Shown here: positions 49,901 to 58,901 of the stretch, piece after piece | How positions within the stretch are numbered: the stretch's first letter is position 1 | How the letters are laid out: each line of letters opens with the position of its first letter | Source: Cryobacterium sp. M96 | GTDB taxonomy: Bacteria; Actinomycetota; Actinomycetes; Actinomycetales; Microbacteriaceae | Assembly: GCF_002929845.1 (NCBI RefSeq) | Contig: NZ_PJJS01000048.1 | Span: 1-64,000, forward strand | Length of the DNA stretch: 64,000 bases | Direction: 5' to 3' | The notes under the pieces: model-generated | Seen by the model: only the letters and a program-made list of their open reading frames with translations | Database searches by the model: none | What the model was told of the DNA's origin: nothing | Made by a program: the position numbers and the translations under genes

Positions 49901-50610
49901 ACGAGAACAAACCGTTGACTGAGATCGCCCACGACCGGCTGTCGACCATCGCCGCGAACAACGAACTGGGCGCAGGCATGCAGGTGGCGTTGAAGGACCT
50001 CGAAATCCGCGGCGCGGGCAACCTGCTCGGCGGCGAGCAGGCCGGGCACATCGCCGGGGTCGGCTTCGACCTTTACCTGCGCATGATCGGCGAGGCCGTG
50101 AGCGCCTTCCGCGGCGACGTCGCGGAGGGCCAGACGGAGCTGCGGCTCGAACTGCCCGTCGACGCCCACATCCCCGAAGACTACGTCGACAGCGAGCGGT
50201 TGCGCCTCGAGGCCTACCAGAAGCTGTCCGCCGCAAGCTCGCCGACGGCCGCGAAGGACCAGATCGACCTGGTCCTCGACGAACTTACCGATCGCTACGG
50301 CGAGCCGCCCCAGCCGGTGCAGAACCTCATCCTGGTCTCCCGGCTGCGGTGGCTGGCCCAGCAGGCCAGTCTCGGCGAGGTCGTCGCGATGGGTTCGAAC
50401 CTGCGCGTGTCGCCGGCGAACCTCGCCGACTCGATGCAGGTGCGCCTGCAGCGCATGTACCCCGGGTCGCGCTACTTCACCCAGAACGGTGCGCTGACCG
50501 TGCCCATGCCGCGCATCAACGGGGAACCGCTTGGGGATGCGGCGCTGATCGCCTGGGCCGGCAACCTACTCGACGCTCTCTTCCCGCGTCCCGTCGTCGC
50601 GGTCGCGTAG
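46984..50610 (+). CDS. mfd: Transcription-repair coupling factor
   Basis: A 1208-residue ATP-dependent translocase that removes stalled RNA polymerase and recruits UvrA. The N-terminal UvrB-like domains carry ESLHENLACFAADAEIIDFPAWETLPHER-type sequence. The RNA-polymerase interaction domain includes DHVVHQTHGIGRF near residue 520. The RecG-like motor has SGDVGFGKTEVAVRAAFKA, IIDEEQRFGV and RGRVGRGRERAYAY, and the C-terminal TRCF domain is complete. GTG start; a TAGAAT box (46972-46977) ends 6 nt upstream. Codon 6 is TTA. Confidence 0.96.
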   Translation: MTLQGLIATLSRASTFDNALAFANRNVDFSLTEGLRAPLLAALLEQRTRLGKAPALLLITATGRESESLHENLACFAADAEIIDFPAWETLPHERLSPSAEIVGKRLFALRRMREWEESAPVARRPLIVIASVRAALQPVADNLTDYEPIDLVAGQRGHDLSAIARELVNVAYARVDMVTRRGEFAVRGGILDVFPSIAPHPFRVEFFGDEVEQIRAFSVSDQRSFPAPVDSVSLPPSRELLLSPAVRQRAREMQHEFPSLSGLLAKIAEGIPVEGMESLAPALVDRLVPITHYLPAEAAVAVISPERVASRAISLAETNREFLGAAWSAATAGAEAPIDLESGDFLTLGRLREAVQFSAPGAPASAHVWWTLSSFQAAPTDAPVLPEHRELDDLLTVRVEGDAVPSFQGSVEGAVGHLAERLKAGWTVGIVAQGAGLVERAADVLAERELPARIVTEWPSRPEAGIAYLLKASVDHGFELPETKFSLVSESEFYGRTVGYDARQVKKLASRRKNVVDPLQLKAGDHVVHQTHGIGRFIELTQREVSSGGRNPVKTKREYLVLEYAPSKRGHPGDKLYVPTDQLDLVSRYVGGEAPTLSKMGGSDWSAAKTKARRAVRDIAVELVKLYSARMASKGHAFGPDTPWQRELEEAFPFAETPDQLTTIDEVKADMERPIPMDRLLSGDVGFGKTEVAVRAAFKAIQDGKQVVMLVPTTLLVRQHMETFQERFAGFPVHLRALSRFQTEKESRETMAGMLDGTVDLVIGTHRLLSDSIVFKDLGLVIIDEEQRFGVEHKDALKKLKTNVDILAMSATPIPRTLEMAVTGIREMSTLATPPEDRHPILTFVGPYSDRQVAAAIRRELLREGQIFVVHNRVSSINRVAAKLAELVPEARIAVAHGQLPEAQLEQVVVDFWERKFDVLVSTTIIETGLDIANANTIIIDRADKFGLSQLHQLRGRVGRGRERAYAYFLYDENKPLTEIAHDRLSTIAANNELGAGMQVALKDLEIRGAGNLLGGEQAGHIAGVGFDLYLRMIGEAVSAFRGDVAEGQTELRLELPVDAHIPEDYVDSERLRLEAYQKLSAASSPTAAKDQIDLVLDELTDRYGEPPQPVQNLILVSRLRWLAQQASLGEVVAMGSNLRVSPANLADSMQVRLQRMYPGSRYFTQNGALTVPMPRINGEPLGDAALIAWAGNLLDALFPRPVVAVA

Positions 50611-50689
50611 CCCGCCGCGGCCGGGTGGCCCGTCGCGATCGCTTGACGAGTGGCCGTGGGTCCGACCCGTCTTTCAGCGGTTCCGTCCC

Positions 50690-50776
50690 GAACGAATTCG
50701 ACGGAGATTCTGTCCAAATCGGACGTAAACACACCTAGAGTGCGCTCCTTCGAGAAAATCTCCGTCGAATTGGTAC
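50690..50776. repeat. Family A palindromic element, copy 3 (87 bp)
   Basis: Arms GAACGAATTCGACGGAGAT (50690-50708) and ATCTCCGTCGAATTGGTAC (50758-50776). The 49-nt interior has no similarity to copies 1 and 2 and contains its own small inverted repeat (GTCCAAATCGGAC). It lies between mfd and the KhtT-like remnant. Confidence 0.9.
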
Positions 50777-50793
50777 GACGCCGGATACTCCAC

Positions 50794-50964
50794 TCAGGTC
50801 TCCGGTGCGCCGCTGCCAGGCATCGGGCGCAGGATCGCGGCGGCGGCCCGCAAACGGCTCCGGGTACCCACGATGAACACTGGGTCGCCTACCCGGCGCT
50901 CGCCGGCCACCGTGAGCTCCCGCCGCATCCCGATGCCTGGCAGCGGCACCTCCGTGAAAATCAT
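50794..50964 (-). pseudogene. Internally deleted KhtT/TrkA-C-type cation:proton antiporter regulatory subunit
   Basis: A 56-codon frame from ATG at 50964 to TGA at 50794. Its first 26 residues (MIFTEVPLPGIGMRRELTVA) look like the N-terminus of the roughly 160-residue KhtT-like subunits, which begin with an LPGVG motif. Its next part (GDPVFIVGTRSRLRAAAAIL) looks like the last strand and helix of their TrkA-C domain. About 100 residues between are missing, and the join keeps the frame. A functional mini-protein cannot be excluded. No antiporter gene is adjacent. The call rests on recalled family patterns. Confidence 0.55.
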
Positions 50965-51052
50965 GGCGCCGGCATAGACCGGGGCTGGGGCTCCTCACGG
51001 GACGGATCAGGCCCCGCAGACTCCGTCAATTCCGGGCGATTAGAGTTGTCGC

Positions 51053-51808
51053 GTGTCCTTTACAGAGAATCCCACCGTCCCGGCATCCGTCCCGGCATCT
51101 GTCCCGGCATCCGCCTCGGCATCCGCCTCCAATCTCGACGAACTCGTGCGCGTGGTGGCTCTCCTGCGTGCACCGGACGGATGCCCGTGGGACGCAGAGC
51201 AGACCCACGAGTCTCTGGTGCAGTACCTGACCGAAGAGACGCACGAGCTGATCGAGGCGATCGAGTCGGGCAGCCGCGACGAGATGCTCGAGGAGCTCGG
51301 CGACGTGCTCTACCAGGTGGTCTTCCACGCCGACCTCGCGGCGCACACCGCGGGCGAAGACTTCGACATCCACGATGTCGCCGCGCATATGACCGCGAAA
51401 ATGGTGGGGCGGCATCCGCATGTCTTTGGCGACCTGAACCTGGAAACGGCCGACGACGTGGCCCTCGCTTGGGACGATTTCAAGGCCGCGGAGAAGCCCT
51501 CCCGCACGAGCGTGCTCGACGGGATCCCGCAGGGTATGCCGGCGCTCGCGCTCGCCGACAAGGTGCTCGGCCGAGCCCAGAAGATCGGGCTGCTCGGCAC
51601 CGAGGCCGCGTTCCCTCTTCCGATCGAGACCGAGGGCCAGCTCGGCCCGCTGCTGCTGGCCATCGTGTCTGCGGCCAAGAGTCAGGGGCTCGACTCCGAA
51701 CGTGCCCTGCGCACGGCCCTCCGCGGTCTGCAGGACGAGATCCGCGAGGCCGAGACGACGGATGCCGGCGACGTTGCCGACGCCGGCATCATCGGCCTGC
51801 CCGGCTGA
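51053..51808 (+). CDS. mazG: MazG-type nucleoside triphosphate pyrophosphohydrolase
   Basis: A 251-residue all-helical hydrolase that converts NTPs to NMPs and pyrophosphate. The MazG core begins LRAPDGCPWDAEQTHESL, with metal-binding ELIEAIES and EELGDVLYQVVFHADLA, then VGRHPHVFGD. The first 26 residues are a VPAS/ASAS repeat encoded by a 12-bp tandem repeat. GTG start; a TAGAGT box (51041-51046) ends 6 nt before it. The stop lies inside a second, 15-bp tandem repeat that continues downstream. Confidence 0.93.
   Translation: MSFTENPTVPASVPASVPASASASASNLDELVRVVALLRAPDGCPWDAEQTHESLVQYLTEETHELIEAIESGSRDEMLEELGDVLYQVVFHADLAAHTAGEDFDIHDVAAHMTAKMVGRHPHVFGDLNLETADDVALAWDDFKAAEKPSRTSVLDGIPQGMPALALADKVLGRAQKIGLLGTEAAFPLPIETEGQLGPLLLAIVSAAKSQGLDSERALRTALRGLQDEIREAETTDAGDVADAGIIGLPG
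51077..51130 (+). repeat. 12-bp tandem repeat in the mazG N-terminus
   Basis: GTCCCGGCATCC is repeated three times with one change (51077-51112). It continues as GCCTCGGCATCCGCCTCC, encoding Val-Pro-Ala-Ser and Ala-Ser units. Unit number could vary between strains without frameshift. Confidence 0.85.
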
Positions 51809-51862
51809 GGCCTGCCCGGCTGAGGCTTGCGCGGCTGAGGCCTGCGCGGCTGAGGCTTGCGC
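51803..51862 (+). repeat. 15-bp tandem repeat spanning the mazG stop codon
   Basis: Four units of GGCTGAGGCYTGCSC begin at 51803, 51818, 51833 and 51848, and a degenerate remnant runs to about 51881. The TGA inside the first unit is the mazG stop, and every unit carries the same in-phase TGA. Confidence 0.88.
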
Positions 51863-51922
51863 GAAGGCCTGCGCTGAGGCCACGCGGCGGTGCCGACAGG
51901 GCGGTGGCGGAACAGTCCAACC

Positions 51923-52148
51923 ATGAGCCAGACATCTGTCAATGGTCCTCTGTCCGCTCAGATCGGTGACGAATTCGATGCCTCGCAGCAGTTCATCGCC
52001 ATCGCCGTCTGCTTCGCATCGCCCTGGCGCTGGCCCAGGAGAAGCAGGTCACAGCGCAGGCCGAGGAAGTGGCCTGGATGTCCACCCTCTTGACCATCGC
52101 CAGGGCGCCGGTGACAACCACTTCGACATCTTGCACTACATCGCATGA
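51923..52148 (+). pseudogene. Ferritin remnant with internal deletions
   Basis: ATG at 51923 starts LSAQIGDEFDASQQFIAIAV, the first helix of actinobacterial ferritin (BfrB type), including the Glu and Gln of the ferroxidase region. At about 52013 the frame jumps to ALALAQEKQVTAQ, from the third helix. That runs directly into AEEVAWMSTLLTIA, from the fourth helix. A one-base shift near 52103 then gives GDNHFDILHYIA and TGA at 52146-52148. About 90 internal residues are lost in two pieces. It cannot fold as a ferritin. It sits in the 403-bp spacer between mazG and hisS. Confidence 0.8.
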
Positions 52149-52211
52149 GAGACCGTGTCGGGCGTCCCGGCGGAAATCGACGGGCCGACCCGAACTGACA
52201 CAATTGGGGCT

Positions 52212-53468
52212 ATGGCAACACCAGTGACCCCTCCCCGCGGCATGCGCGACTTCCTCCCCGCCGACAAGGCGTCCCGGGAACACGCACTGGCCGTGATCCG
52301 GCGAAGCTTCGCGGCGCACGGCTTCGACGAGATCGAGACCCCGGTGATGGAAGACGCGGCCCGACTGCACTCCGGGCTCGGCGGCGACAACGAGAAACTC
52401 GCCTTCGCCGTGCTGAAGCGTGGGTTGAAGCCGACGGATGCCGCGGCCGCCGCCGCATCCGGCGACCTGCTCGGGCTGGCCGACCTGGGCCTGCGGTTCG
52501 ACCTCACCGTTCCGCTCGCCCGGTTCTACGCGACTCACCGGGCGGAACTTCCGACGGTGTTCCGGTCCATCCAGATCGCGCCGGTCTGGCGGGCGGAGCG
52601 TCCGCAGAAGGGCCGCTACCGGCAGTTCGTGCAGTGCGACATCGACATCATCGGCGAGTCCGGCCTGCTTGCCGAGATTGAGCTGATCACCGCGACCGCC
52701 GCCGCGCTCGACGCCCTCGGCCTGACCGGGTGCTCCATCCGCGTCAACGACCGCCGCATCCTGACCGCCCTGCTCGCCCATTGGAGCGTGGCTCCCGAGC
52801 TGAACGAACGCGCGCTGATCGTGATCGACAAACTCGACAAGATCGGCGTCGACGGGGTTGTCACGGAGCTCGCCGGCCTGGGCATCGCCACCGACGGCGT
52901 GGCCGATACCCTGACTCAGATCGCCGATGCCGGCTGGACGGCCGCCGAGCCGACGCCGCCGGCCTGGCTCAACACGGACGCCTTCGCCGACCTGCTCGCG
53001 CTGCGCGCCGCGATGCCCGAGGTTCGGCTCGTGTTCGACCCGACCCTCGTGCGCGGGATGGGCTACTACACCGGCACCATCTTCGAGATCTCACACCCCG
53101 ATCTCGGCTACTCCCTCGGCGGTGGCGGCCGGTACGACGGCATGATCGGCCGCTTCCTCGGCACCGAGGTGCCGGCCTGCGGGTTCTCGATCGGGTTCGA
53201 GCGCATCGTCGACCTGTTGGGCGTGGATGCGGCATCCGCTGAGAACGCCGTCGTACTGGTGTACGACAAGGGAACAGACCCGGCCCGGCTCGTGGCGCTC
53301 AAGCGAACACTGGTCGAACAGGGCCTCCGGGTGCGCCTCGAACAGCGCACCAAGAACGTCAAGGCGCTGCTGGAACGCGCGGCCGGAGCCGGTTACGGGC
53401 GCTACTCGTTCGTCGGGGCGGATGCCTCCGGCGCGGGCGAACTCGATTTCCGTCCCCTCGGCGGCTGA
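52212..53468 (+). CDS. hisS: Histidyl-tRNA synthetase
   Basis: A 418-residue class II synthetase. Motif 1 is in GFDEIETPVMED, motif 2 is FRSIQIAPVWRAERPQKGRYRQF, the His-specific loop is VFDPTLVRGMGYYTGTIFEI and motif 3 is GGGGRYDGMIGRFLG. The C-terminal anticodon domain is complete. The ATG at 52212 is 19 codons into the longest frame. It has an ACAATT box ending 6 nt upstream and directly precedes the conserved PPRGMRDFLP. Confidence 0.95.
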   Translation: MATPVTPPRGMRDFLPADKASREHALAVIRRSFAAHGFDEIETPVMEDAARLHSGLGGDNEKLAFAVLKRGLKPTDAAAAAASGDLLGLADLGLRFDLTVPLARFYATHRAELPTVFRSIQIAPVWRAERPQKGRYRQFVQCDIDIIGESGLLAEIELITATAAALDALGLTGCSIRVNDRRILTALLAHWSVAPELNERALIVIDKLDKIGVDGVVTELAGLGIATDGVADTLTQIADAGWTAAEPTPPAWLNTDAFADLLALRAAMPEVRLVFDPTLVRGMGYYTGTIFEISHPDLGYSLGGGGRYDGMIGRFLGTEVPACGFSIGFERIVDLLGVDAASAENAVVLVYDKGTDPARLVALKRTLVEQGLRVRLEQRTKNVKALLERAAGAGYGRYSFVGADASGAGELDFRPLGG

Positions 53469-53478
53469 GGCCAGTCGC

Positions 53479-54855
<1,377 letters not shown>

Positions 54856-54861
54856 TTCGAC

Positions 54862-54914
54862 TGGAGCTCTCGGAGCGCGGGTTCACCCCGCGGCTTCGGG
54901 AGCTCCATTTTTTT
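54862..54914 (+). terminator. Rho-independent terminator after eno
   Basis: TGGAGCTC (54862-54869) pairs with GAGCTCCA (54900-54907), and an inner GC hairpin (GCGGG, CCCGC) lies between. Seven T follow at 54908-54914. This is the clearest intrinsic terminator in the window. Confidence 0.92.
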
Positions 54915-54979
54915 GTCCGATTGCGGTTAGGGTTCCAGTGCGGGACAACCGCGACCAGCGATTCACGAAGGGAGTTGCC

Positions 54980-55456
54980 GTGGCCAGGAAACGCGCCGAA
55001 GAACAGCCCGTCGCGCTGCCCCCGACCGAGACCGCGGCCGCTCGCTGGCTGCGCGGCCTGCGCCTGTCCGGGTTTTCCCTGGTGATGATGGGCCTCCTGA
55101 TCATGGCCGTGATCGTCCTGGCGCCCGGCATCCGCACCTACGCCGACCAGCGCCAGCAGATCGAATCGCTCACGGCGGCGGTCGAGGCCCAGCAGGGCGC
55201 CGTGGAAGAGTTGAAGAGTGAGCGGGAACGCTGGAACGACCGCACCTACGTCACCACGCAGGCCAGGGACCGACTGTCCTATGTGCTTCCCGGCGACGTG
55301 AGCTTCCTCGTGATCAACGATCTGGCCCTGCCCGTCGCGGGCGACGCGGCCGCACCGGTCGCCACCCCCACCATCCAAACCACCAACGTCGATTGGCTCT
55401 CCTCCATGTTCGCCTCCGTAATGACGGCCGGTCTGGCTCCCGAGGCCGCGAAATGA
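54980..55456 (+). CDS. FtsB/DivIC-type septum formation initiator
   Basis: A 158-residue bitopic membrane protein of the divisome. A basic lead (ARKRAEEQP) and one transmembrane helix (FSLVMMGLLIMAVIVLAPGI, about 43-62) are followed by a heptad-patterned coiled coil (QQIESLTAAVEAQQGAVEEL), then RDRLSYVLPGDVSFLVI, typical of DivIC. GTG at 54980 has GAAGGGAG five bases upstream. Its stop overlaps the DUF501 ATG. The eno-ftsB-DUF501 order is standard in actinobacteria. Confidence 0.9.
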   Translation: MARKRAEEQPVALPPTETAAARWLRGLRLSGFSLVMMGLLIMAVIVLAPGIRTYADQRQQIESLTAAVEAQQGAVEELKSERERWNDRTYVTTQARDRLSYVLPGDVSFLVINDLALPVAGDAAAPVATPTIQTTNVDWLSSMFASVMTAGLAPEAAK

Positions 55457-55974
55457 CCAGGCCTCCCTTCGATTCGGTCACCGAGGACGACATCACCATC
55501 GTCTCGGCTCAGCTGGGACGCCCGGCCCGCAACGTCGTGGGCATCGCCGCGCGCTGCGTTTGCGGCGCCCCGACCGTGGTGGCGACGGCGCCGCGCCTTG
55601 CCGACGGCACCCCCTTCCCCACGCTGTACTACCTGACGCACCCCGCGGCGACCGCCGCGCTGTCGTTCCTCGAGGCCACCCAGGTGATGAACGAGTACAA
55701 CCAGTTGCTGGCCGATGACGAGCAGGTGCGTGCCCGCTACCGGCGTGCGCATGAGGGCTTCCTTGCCGACCGCGAGATCCTGGGCACGGTTCCGGAAATC
55801 GTCGGCATCTCCTCCGGTGGTATGCCTGAACGCGTGAAATGCCTGCACGCGCTGGCCGCCCACTCTCTGGCCGCAGGCCCCGGAGTGAACCCGATCGGAG
55901 ATCTGGCCCTCGGCCGGGCGGCCTGGACGCCCGCCGTCTGCGAGTGCCTCGACTACACCACGGCCGACGAGTGA
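55453..55974 (+). CDS. DUF501 family protein
   Basis: A 173-residue cytosolic protein of the actinobacterial DUF501 family, function not established. It has a CVCGAPTVVATAPRL stretch, GTPFPTLYYLTHP, and a conserved C-terminal pair of Cys-containing motifs (MPERVKCLHALAAHSLA, AVCECLDY). ATG overlaps the preceding stop by 4 bp and its own stop overlaps the next GTG, so three genes form a translationally coupled string. Confidence 0.9.
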   Translation: MTRPPFDSVTEDDITIVSAQLGRPARNVVGIAARCVCGAPTVVATAPRLADGTPFPTLYYLTHPAATAALSFLEATQVMNEYNQLLADDEQVRARYRRAHEGFLADREILGTVPEIVGISSGGMPERVKCLHALAAHSLAAGPGVNPIGDLALGRAAWTPAVCECLDYTTADE

Positions 55975-57251
55975 CCCGCTCCGCCTGGCGTCGGATCGGC
56001 GCGGGCGTCGCCCTGGGCCTGACCATGGCGCTGGGCGGGGCTTTCGTTGCACCGACCGCGCCGGCCTTCGCGGAGAACACGCAGGTGCGTGACCTTGAGT
56101 ACTGGCTCAATGACTACGGATTCACCCAGGCCTGGAATACGACCCGTGGCGCGGGCGTGACGGTGGCCGTCATCGATACGGGTGTCGCCGACGTCGCCGA
56201 CCTCACCGGTGCGGTCGTCGGCGGAACGGATGTCTCCGGGCTCGGCTCCGCCAATGGGCAGACGCCCGTCGGAGAAGGCAGTGAGCACGGGACTCTGGTG
56301 GCATCCCTGCTGGCCGGACGCGGCACGGGTGAGGGGTCCGGCGTGCTGGGAGTGGCTCCCGAGGCGTCGCTCCTGGCCGTCTCGGTGGCCTTCGGCACCA
56401 GCGACGCCACCCTCAGCAACGACGACCAGATCGCCGAGGGCATCCGCTGGGCCGTCGACAACGGCGCCGACGTCATCAACATGTCCCTCACCCGCAACAC
56501 CTTGGACTGGCCGCCGAGCTGGGACGACGCCTTCCTCTACGCGTTCGAGAACGACGTCGTGGTCGTCGCCGCCGCCGGGAACCGAGGCAGCGGCACCACC
56601 GAGGTCGGAGCCCCGGCCACCATCCCTGGGGTGCTCACGGTCGCCGGTGTCGACCGCAACAAGGGCGCCAGCTTCGACGCGTCCTCGCAGGGCATCACGA
56701 TCTCGGTGGCCGCGCCCAGCGAGCAACTCGTGGGCGTCGTTCCGGGCGGCGGCTACGTGCAGTGGAACGGCACCAGCGCGGCCGCGCCCATCGTGTCGGG
56801 CCTGGTCGCCCTGGTGCGCGCCGCCTATCCCCGCCTCGATGCTGCGGAGGTGATGAACCGGGTCATCGAAACTGCCGACCCGAACGGGCGGGTCGTGCCC
56901 AGCCCGATCTACGGCAACGGTCTGATCGATGCCGCGGCGGCGGTCACTGCGGCCGTGCCGGCATCCACGAGCCCGGAACCGGCCGCCCTGCTGGAGGAGT
57001 GGATCCGGGTACACCGGCGGGCGGACACCGAGGTCGAGCCCACGCCGCAGACCGCCACGCAGGTGCCGGTCGCGCCGCAGGAAGACCCGGCGTTGCCTGC
57101 CCCCAGCGTCGTCGCGGCATGGTTGCCCAGCCCGCTCACGCTGACGTATGTCACAGTGCCGCTCCTCGTCCTGGTCGGGTTTGGTACTCTGGTAACGCTG
57201 CTCGGCACCGGGGCCACTCGGCACATCAAGCGAATCCGGTCAAAACGGTAA
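55971..57251 (+). CDS. Membrane-anchored S8 (subtilisin-like) serine protease
   Basis: A 426-residue exported protease. A signal peptide ends near residue 35 (APAFAE). The catalytic triad is Asp in VAVIDTGVADV, His in SEHGTLVASLLAG and Ser in WNGTSAAAPIVSGLVAL, with the oxyanion Asn in VAAAGNRGSG. A Pro-rich spacer leads to a C-terminal transmembrane helix and RIRSKR tail. The plan resembles mycosins, but no type VII secretion gene is nearby, so a general surface or divisome-linked role is more likely (inference). GTG start overlaps the DUF501 stop. Confidence 0.9.
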   Translation: MTRSAWRRIGAGVALGLTMALGGAFVAPTAPAFAENTQVRDLEYWLNDYGFTQAWNTTRGAGVTVAVIDTGVADVADLTGAVVGGTDVSGLGSANGQTPVGEGSEHGTLVASLLAGRGTGEGSGVLGVAPEASLLAVSVAFGTSDATLSNDDQIAEGIRWAVDNGADVINMSLTRNTLDWPPSWDDAFLYAFENDVVVVAAAGNRGSGTTEVGAPATIPGVLTVAGVDRNKGASFDASSQGITISVAAPSEQLVGVVPGGGYVQWNGTSAAAPIVSGLVALVRAAYPRLDAAEVMNRVIETADPNGRVVPSPIYGNGLIDAAAAVTAAVPASTSPEPAALLEEWIRVHRRADTEVEPTPQTATQVPVAPQEDPALPAPSVVAAWLPSPLTLTYVTVPLLVLVGFGTLVTLLGTGATRHIKRIRSKR

Positions 57252-57289
57252 GTTTTCGTGCAGCCAAATCATGTAGGAGGACTTTCATA

Positions 57290-58822
57290 GTGCCCAAAAT
57301 TCTTATTGTCGGTGGCGGCTACGCCGGGTTCTACACCGCGTGGAAGCTGGAGAAATGGCTTCGCGCCGGCGAGGCCGAGGTCACCATGGTCGACCCTCTG
57401 CCGTATATGACCTACCAGCCGTTCCTGCCGGAGGTCGCAGCCGGCTCCATCGAGGGTCGCCACGCCGCAGTCGCGCACCGTCGTCACCTCAAGAAGACCA
57501 ACGTCGTGACGGCCAAGGTCACCCACATCGACCACGCCACGAAAACCGCGACCATCACCCCGCCCATTGGCGAGCCCTACGAATTCGTCTATGACGTCGT
57601 CGCGGTGACGGCCGGCGCCGTGTCGCGCACGTTCCCGATCCCGGGCGTCGCGGACCAGGCCATCGGTCTGAAGACCATCGAGGAAGCCGTCGCCATCCGT
57701 GACCGCGTGCTCACCAACTTCGACAAGGCTGCCCAACTTCCGGCCGGCCCCGAGCGCGACCGCCTGCTCACCTTCGTCGTCATCGGCGGGGGCTTCGCCG
57801 GCATCGAGGTCTTCGCAGAGCTGCGTTCCTTCGCGTCATCGCTGCTGAAGTCCTACCCGCAGATCGGGTTCGACGACACCCACTTCCACCTGATCGAGGC
57901 GATGGGGCGCATCATGCCCGAAGTTTCGCTGCCGACCAGCCTCTGGGTCATCAAGCACCTCGACGAACGCGGCGCGCAAATCCACCTGAACACGCAGCTG
58001 ACCAGCTCGGTCGACGGCAAGGTCGAACTGTCCACCGGTGAGAGCTTCGAGACCGATCTGATCGTCTGGACAGCCGGAGTCATGGCTAACCCGGCCATCG
58101 TGCGCCACACCGACCTGCCGATCGAAGATCGTGGTCGCCTGCAGGTGCGCCCCGACCTGCGCGTCGGAACCGATGACGAGATCATCGCGGACGCCTGGGG
58201 CGCCGGCGACATCACCGCCGTTCCCGACCTGAGTGGCGGGGGAGTGGGCGGCTTCTGCGTGCCCAACGCTCAGCACGCGGTTCGCCAGGGCAAGCTCCTC
58301 GCGAAGAACATCGTCGCGGTGCTGCGCGGCGAGAATCCCGAGGAATACCTGCACAAGAACTTGGGTGCCGTCGCCGGCCTCGGCATCGGTTCCGGTGTCT
58401 TCCAGTCCGGCAAGATCGCCATCACGGGTCTGCCGGCCTGGTTCGCCCACCGCGGCTACCACGGCCTGGCCATGCCCAGCTGGGAGCGCAAGCTGCGCAT
58501 CATCTGGGGTTGGATGAACAACTTCTTCCTCGGTCGCGACATCGTCTCGTTGGCCGCGGTGCAGAACCCGCGGGCCACGTTCGCGGAGTTTGCCTCGCGG
58601 CCCAAGCCGGTCGTGGATTCTGCCGCTCCGGCCAAGGCTCCGGTGACCGTCGCCGCATCGGCCAAGGCAGCGGCCACCGTAGCCGGCCCCGGCACGGGTC
58701 CCGCCGCCAAGGCAACGGCGCGTGCACCCCGAGCCCCGCGAAAGACCGCGGCCGACAAGGCTGCGGAAGTCGCTCCGGCAGGGACGACCGAGAAGGCCGC
58801 GGCGACCGCAGCCGTCAAGTAA
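57290..58822 (+). CDS. ndh: Type II NADH dehydrogenase (NDH-2)
   Basis: A 510-residue FAD enzyme that passes electrons from NADH to menaquinone without proton pumping. The FAD fold is ILIVGGGYAGFYTAW, the NADH fold is FVVIGGGFAGIEVFAELR, then DLIVWTAGV and the second FAD motif AWGAGDITAVPD. The C-terminal amphipathic region (GYHGLAMPSWERKLRIIWGW) should bind the membrane. An added tail of about 75 Ala/Lys/Pro-rich residues, resembling a histone-like tail, is atypical. GTG at 57290 follows AGGAGG by 9 nt. Confidence 0.93.
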   Translation: MPKILIVGGGYAGFYTAWKLEKWLRAGEAEVTMVDPLPYMTYQPFLPEVAAGSIEGRHAAVAHRRHLKKTNVVTAKVTHIDHATKTATITPPIGEPYEFVYDVVAVTAGAVSRTFPIPGVADQAIGLKTIEEAVAIRDRVLTNFDKAAQLPAGPERDRLLTFVVIGGGFAGIEVFAELRSFASSLLKSYPQIGFDDTHFHLIEAMGRIMPEVSLPTSLWVIKHLDERGAQIHLNTQLTSSVDGKVELSTGESFETDLIVWTAGVMANPAIVRHTDLPIEDRGRLQVRPDLRVGTDDEIIADAWGAGDITAVPDLSGGGVGGFCVPNAQHAVRQGKLLAKNIVAVLRGENPEEYLHKNLGAVAGLGIGSGVFQSGKIAITGLPAWFAHRGYHGLAMPSWERKLRIIWGWMNNFFLGRDIVSLAAVQNPRATFAEFASRPKPVVDSAAPAKAPVTVAASAKAAATVAGPGTGPAAKATARAPRAPRKTAADKAAEVAPAGTTEKAAATAAVK

Positions 58823-58828
58823 CAGCGT

Positions 58829-58866
58829 CTGCGGGCGTCACCGAGAGAAACCGATGACGCCCGCAG
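58829..58866 (+). terminator. Hairpin after ndh
   Basis: CTGCGGGCGTCA (58829-58840) pairs perfectly with TGACGCCCGCAG (58855-58866) over a 14-nt loop, 6 bp past the stop. No T-run follows. Confidence 0.7.
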
Positions 58867-58901
58867 CCCCTACGCTTGAGGCGTTCGGTTTCGCCGGGCG
58901 T

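Noticed and set aside
46999-50169. A 1056-codon open frame antisense to mfd
   Set aside because: High GC with GC-rich third positions leaves long open antisense frames. The plus-strand frame is a complete Mfd with all motifs, and the antisense has no recognisable domain.
55971-57251. S8 protease as a mycosin of a type VII secretion system
   Set aside because: No EccB/C/D/E, WXG100 or FtsK-like secretion ATPase is present in the window.
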